Shown here: positions 59,501 to 64,000 of the stretch, piece after piece | Layout: each line of letters opens with the position of its first letter | Position numbering within the stretch: position 1 is the first letter of the stretch | Assembly: GCA_025716815.1 (NCBI GenBank) | Contig: JAIXMN010000014.1 | Location: forward strand, 558,001-622,000 | Source of the DNA: Dichotomocladium elegans | Lineage: Eukaryota; Mucoromycota; Mucoromycetes; Mucorales; Lichtheimiaceae | Reading direction: 5' to 3' | Length of the DNA: 64,000 nt | The notes under the pieces: model-generated | Told to the model about the DNA's origin: nothing | The model's input: the letters and a program-made list of their open reading frames with translations, nothing else | Database searches by the model: none | Translations under genes and position numbers: made by a program

Positions 59501-60022
59501 GTTCTCTTCTCACCAGCGTTTTTGATCCTGATCACGACGCGTAAATGGGTGTACTTGAGCTGGATGGTGGTGTATCTCTTCGCCCTCCCGATTTGGAATT
59601 TCGTGCTACCCGTTTATTCGTTCTGGCATTTTGACGACTTCTCGTGGGGCGAAACACGCAAAGTTCAGGGAGAAGCCAAAGGCGAGCATCACGGAGACAA
59701 GGACGGCGTTTTCGATCCGTCCAAAGTGCCTCTGCGGCGATGGGAGGACTATGAGCGGCGGCGGATTCGGTCTGTGAAACGCCGGGAGCGCAAGCTGCGG
59801 GAATTGGGTCCGGTGCACTTGACGCATGCCATGATGGATTCGAATGAGCAGCAGCATTTGCAACAGCATCAGCGACTGCTCCAGTCGAGTGATGAAGATC
59901 TATCGTCAAATTATACAGGGTCAGATATATCGTCGAACGCGCATGCCAATCCAATGCATTACTTTGACCCATCCAAAGAAGCTCCTGTGAAGTCTGGATC
60001 AGGTTACTACCCAACATTTAGA

Positions 60023-60055
<33 letters not shown>

Positions 60056-60439
60056 CAACAATCCCCGATGCCTGCGCCACCACCACCAAAGATGCTCGGG
60101 CCGCCACAGCAAAGGCCGCTGTCTCCTCCGTCTACAGGACCGCCTGGTCGCCAACCGGTCCGGCCGCGACAGCAACAGCAACAGCAACCTAGCAACCCTG
60201 CAATATCGATCCTGCGAGGACCTGCACAACAGTACCAGCAACCGCAAATACACCCGGGCCGGCCTCACCAACCGATGGTGCAATACACTCACGCACCACG
60301 GCCACCGCAACCATACCCTGGACGGCCGCCGCCATCCCAATCGCAGCAGCAACATGGTGCAAATTATGGGGGACCTCCACAGCCGCATGCAAGGCCGACG
60401 CCACCACAGCAAGGGTATTACCGTGGAGGTGGCTTTTAG
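56587..60439 (+). CDS. CHS3: Chitin synthase, Chs3-type (division 2, class IV)
   Basis: Plasma-membrane glycosyltransferase that polymerises UDP-GlcNAc into chitin. Five exons (56587-57178, 57243-58355, 58439-58671, 58743-59168, 59225-60439) join in frame to 1192 aa. Order: disordered Gln/Ser N-terminus; membrane helices (about 120-185); a cytochrome-b5-like region ([18 protein letters not shown]); another helix; then the GT2 catalytic domain with [41 protein letters not shown] (Asp648, Asp650), GEDRF (Glu765-Asp766-Arg767) and QRRRW (804-808); and three C-terminal helices. No myosin motor, so class IV rather than V/VII. The cytosolic tail is long and Gln/Pro-rich, including a nine- to twelve-residue polyQ. 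Such a tail is unusual for this class. Confidence 0.96.
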
Positions 60440-61508
60440 TAGTCATTTTTTTCCAGAGAACAAAATTAGTTTATATATATCGATATTCTGCTACGAGGTC
60501 TTTTTTTTTTTAATGGAAGAGAGACCTTTTCTCTGTATATGTAAAACAGACACACTCACACACACACACAGAGAGAGAGAGAGAAGCTCTTCTTTTAATG
60601 GGTTCTGTTCTTTACGTTAATTTCCAAGTCTTGGCATGGGAGCATGATATTAAAAGATTAGTCATACGCAGATCATGTGCCACAAAAGTCGTCACTGTGC
60701 CGTGATTTCTTTCCTATTGCTCCCGCCTTTGATATTGTGATGCATTCATTGATGAGTAATAACGCATCATTCAACAACCCATCATGCTGGATTTTTAAGG
60801 GTCTAGTTTGTAACGGAGTCTTGTCACTTGATCATAGTTCCACTTTGCCTTAGCTTTGGCGTGCACATGCATACCAAGACTTTCCTAGGCCACTGGGCTT
60901 GGTAATTCAGTACAAGATCGTGTGTGCATTGTATGCTTTATCATTGCCGTGGTCGGGATGACTCTAACCGGAACATGTGTTTTGTTTTCCACAAGCTAGC
61001 GGGCGGGGGTGGGGCATGGGGGATGACGAAATTAGTTGGATGCCGCAGTGCGGAAATCATTTTGCTTGCTGCTGCGGATGGAAGAATAACGCCTTCCCCC
61101 CCGCATCACCTCCGCACCCGCATATACATACCCTCTCTTTTGCACTTTCTTGATTGACGCATCGAGAAAAGGTATGGACGCGTGTTAGCAAACACGGACG
61201 GAAAGAAGCATGATTGGGCTTATGAAATCAGCCTTTTTTTTTTTGCCTATGGACAACGCGCCAAGAACGCCGAGATGGTCGTTGTCATGGTGATCGACAT
61301 TGACTACGGCGTGTGTATCATGTGTTTTTTTTGGGGGGGGGAGAGAAGGAGTTGGCCGACTGTTTATAGAAAGTATTGCGCGTCTATGTCCAGGTACGTG
61401 TCCTCTTCCGATGCGTGTGGATATGGGTTAATGGGGGAGGGGGGTGTGAAGGCGCGGGTGGTGGATGACTAAATTTGTGCAACAGACAACAAAAATTTTG
61501 CATTGGCA
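60440..61508. other. Spacer, no gene seen
   Basis: About 1.1 kb with CA and GA microsatellites (60549-60583) just after the chitin synthase stop, poly-T and poly-G runs, and no supported ORF. Confidence 0.45.
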
Positions 61509-61516
61509 TATAAATA
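61509..61516 (+). promoter_or_regulatory. TATA box of the small orphan gene
   Basis: TATAAATA 71 nt upstream of the ATG at 61580, followed by a C/T-rich leader. Confidence 0.55.
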
Positions 61517-61579
61517 AGACAAGGGCTGGGAACTGCAGCAGCCACACCCCTTCTTCAACTTGTCTTTGTAAATACCATT

Positions 61580-62066
61580 ATGCGATCACTGAAACTATTG
61601 AATGTCATTTCAAAACACCAAGATCACCATTATCATTCCTCCGATCGATTATCAACCCTCACAATGAAATCACCAAAATGGTTCAATCGTATCCGGCGGC
61701 GCTCATCTGATCGTGCGCAGCACATTGGAGACGAACACATTGCGTATGACGAAGAGATTCAGGAACTGGAATGTGCTTACGAATTTGCTTTGGATGAGGT
61801 GTGTAAAAAAAAAAAAAGACCATCCCTACCGGAATCGATCCACTAATCCTGTTCCTTAGCTTGCCTATGCCATTGAATCTCAGGGATCAATATACTATGA
61901 CGGCGACCGTGAAACGGCCCAGGAAGCATTTGACACATGTGTGGGTCGATATCGGTTCTTGATGGACCATCTCTCGGATGCAGACTGCGTCAAGCTCTCT
62001 GCACGCTACTATCACGCGCTCCAGGACTTGCACACGCAATTATCGCAGCTGCCTTGCCTTTACTAA
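61580..62066 (+). CDS. Small helical protein of unknown function
   Basis: Two exons, 61580-61798 and 61860-62066, give 141 aa. The intron is 61 nt (GTGTGT donor, 13-A run, CTTAG acceptor). An in-frame Met29 before SPKWFNRIRRRSSDR is an alternative start. The second half is predicted to be alpha-helical with paired helices: YDEEIQELECAYEFALDE, LAYAIESQGSIYYDGDRE, FDTCVGRYRFLMDHL, ARYYHALQDLHTQL. The pattern resembles an MIT-like helix hairpin, but I do not recognise the family. The in-frame join, TATA box and natural composition support a real gene. Confidence 0.65.
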
Positions 62067-64000
62067 GCGTATCGCGCGCGATATTAGTCATCCACCCTTT
62101 CTGCACATACCGTCCGACATCCACATGTATTCCCTCATTGTATAAACATTACCCGCCATCAAGTACATATTGCAAACAACGACAACAGCCGCGTATTACA
62201 TATCCATATATATATATATAATATTCCATATTCCCTGACCGTTTTTAAAAAATTAAAAAATTACACATGTAGTAATAGTATACATCATTTATTCTATCCC
62301 ATGGATGGTCATTCTTACGTATGTCTATGGCGCCCTTGGCGTTTTCGTTCAGGACGTGAAAAGGCTAGGCCTTTTTGTACAATACCCCGTTCCTTTTTTC
62401 ACATGCAACAGAATCTTTGAAAATTTGAGTTTTTTTAGGTTCCGAGATTTATGCAGCCAAAATTGGGGGTGGGGGGGAGAGAGCAAGAGTGCGACCACGA
62501 TTCCTCCCAAAAGCCCAAACAACAAGAAAAATGGGATGTCCGGGAGGGGGGGATGATTCCAGACGTAAAAGGATACACGCGCGTTTAGAACCAAATGGTT
62601 GTCGTGTGTGTGTGTGAAGAGAGGAGGGCGAGACAAGTTGGATCAATCCAAGAGATGGGTCATCCGACGGGCTGGGTCATGACAAGTCGTATTTTTAGAA
62701 AACCCTTTTCCTCTGGTCGGGCATCTCTGCCCCTGAAGCGCGCGCGCGCGCGCGCGCGCTCGCTTGCCGCAATATGGATACTCTTGACTGCCACTTTGAT
62801 TAAATCGACGGTTGTATTCCAACGGACGCCCAGTACATGGGCCGGACCTGCCGCCTCGAGCCAATAGAATGAAGCTTATTTATGTGTTCCTACAGCGATT
62901 ACTTGTTACCTTGAGCTGAAGGTGAACAATGGGCTGCCGGTGAAAAGCATGGGCGAGGTTGGAAATACATAATCAACACCTCAATAAGCACGGTCCAATA
63001 TTGCATTGGTAATTATAAAGCGGTAGGTTCGTGGTATTGCAGGGCTGTCTCCATCATTGATTTTTTCTCCCAGCAGGCTCTTCTGCAGGCTTGACCGATG
63101 TGAGGATGGTCTAGAACTGAACAAGGATGAACCGTTACATGTCACCTGTACAACATGTCAAATCACCCCCCGGCGTAATGAGTCACTCACCCGGATCACC
63201 CAGACACGGAAGATGTGTACAGAGCAATTGAAGACACCCACAGAGCTTATTGGATTCCGATTGCATCAACGCGTTATTCCCACTACTATCTGTTATATCC
63301 ACCTTGACCATTTTAAACGAAAACCGTAATAGTCTTCAACCATTCACGCAGGTTTTACGACATGCTGAGCATTTTTGGGGCATGCATTCTTATCAAAGTC
63401 AACGACTCGTCGATTTCAGGCATTCTTTAGCGATTGCTCTAGCAAACCATGTTACAAAAAATAAGGCAATGACAATAAAAAAAAAGCCATAATCCGCAAC
63501 TGCCCGAAAAAAAAAAACGGAGGAGTTCATTTTTTTTTTGGGGGGGGACATGGGGATGTGCGGGGATTGGGTGGAGAAGTGGACCCTGCTAACCCGGAAG
63601 TATCCATGTCTCAAAAAGCTATGCTTAAGAATGCTGTAAATACAACGCAATGGCTTTTTGTCATGCAGGCAACCATAGCTAGAAATAAACACATTACGTC
63701 AGAGAGATTCCATAACGGGTTACTTAACAAAATAGCATAGAAAATATTGCCAGTACAATACTACATGTCTGTACGCCATAATAAGAACTGTCATGGTGAT
63801 GAGACAAATGTACTCCACAATGGTGATACAGCGCTCAGGAGAGCGTGGACATTGGTTGAATATTCTCTTGTTATTTGTGTCGCTTCAAATCAACATTCCA
63901 TACCCTTCATTTATATACAATAGGAGGATTGACCATTCGGTTAGTTTGCGTTTACTATCGTTTCACCTGCGTCTTGATGCATTATTATTGAATCACAATT
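62067..64000. other. Right-end spacer, no gene seen
   Basis: About 1.9 kb. TA repeats at 62206-62221, a GC alternating tract at 62738-62759, T- and A-runs. No ORF with domain, codon bias or splice pattern on either strand. Confidence 0.45.
62738..62759 (+). repeat. Alternating GC dinucleotide tract (Z-DNA-prone)
   Basis: Eleven GC units in a row, perfectly alternating purine/pyrimidine. Such tracts can adopt Z-form DNA under negative supercoiling and are rare in fungal genomes with this base composition. Confidence 0.9.

Overview
This window is nuclear DNA from a filamentous fungus, most likely an early-diverging one (Mucoromycota, Mucorales-like). The evidence is about twenty intron-bearing genes with short GT-AG introns (mostly 50-110 nt), a Chs3-type chitin synthase, a Medusa-type regulator, a Ran1-like kinase, a rhodanese-PTP phosphatase of the Pyp type, and decayed Tc1/mariner copies with a transposase style common in Mucorales. 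The phylum is inferred from overall look and was not tested by a search. There is no phage, plasmid, CRISPR or operon structure.

Layout: 1.2-9.6 kb is gene-dense: Mad3 spindle-checkpoint protein, signal peptidase subunit Spc3, an unknown mitochondrial-type protein, a polyQ/polyHis protein, and a secreted beta-propeller lactonase on the other strand. 9.7-12 kb holds only doubtful coding-like pieces. GAPDH (12.0-13.3 kb) and ribosomal protein P1 (16.6-17.2 kb) follow with long spacers; one spacer holds a TATA box, a CT-rich leader and a 41-codon CxxH/CxxC ORF. A dead Tc1 copy lies at 19.4-20.3 kb. Then come S-adenosylmethionine synthetase, a TLC-domain membrane protein, Rheb GTPase, Ubc13, the rhodanese-PTP, a Medusa-like regulator, a Nit2 amidase and a Ran1-like kinase, packed from 21.4 to 37.7 kb. 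From 37.7 to 44.5 kb is an AT-rich island with relics and one tRNA-Ala. Long-chain acyl-CoA synthetase and Nse2 form a divergent pair at 44.5-48.7 kb. Two more Tc1 relics flank a short tropomyosin (49-52.3 kb). D-2-hydroxyglutarate dehydrogenase, a chitin synthase and a small orphan gene complete the window; the last 1.9 kb looks empty.

The genes do not form one pathway. Several fall in shared cell systems: growth and stress signalling (Rheb, Pyp-type phosphatase, Ran1-like kinase), genome maintenance (Mad3, Ubc13, Nse2), wall and actin (chitin synthase, tropomyosin) and central metabolism (GAPDH, SAM synthetase, acyl-CoA synthetase, D2HGDH, Nit2). Exon joins were worked out by hand from splice sites, reading phase and family conservation. 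For nearly all genes the joined coding length is an exact multiple of three and agrees with the family.

The most unusual signals are: a 6-nt microexon plus a 26-nt exon and a GC-AG intron in the acyl-CoA synthetase; a stop-free in-frame GC-AG intron beside the catalytic Cys of Ubc13; a PTP with altered P-loop and WPD motifs; a tropomyosin of only about 123 residues; and three relics of one transposon family. I found no convincing new multi-gene system.
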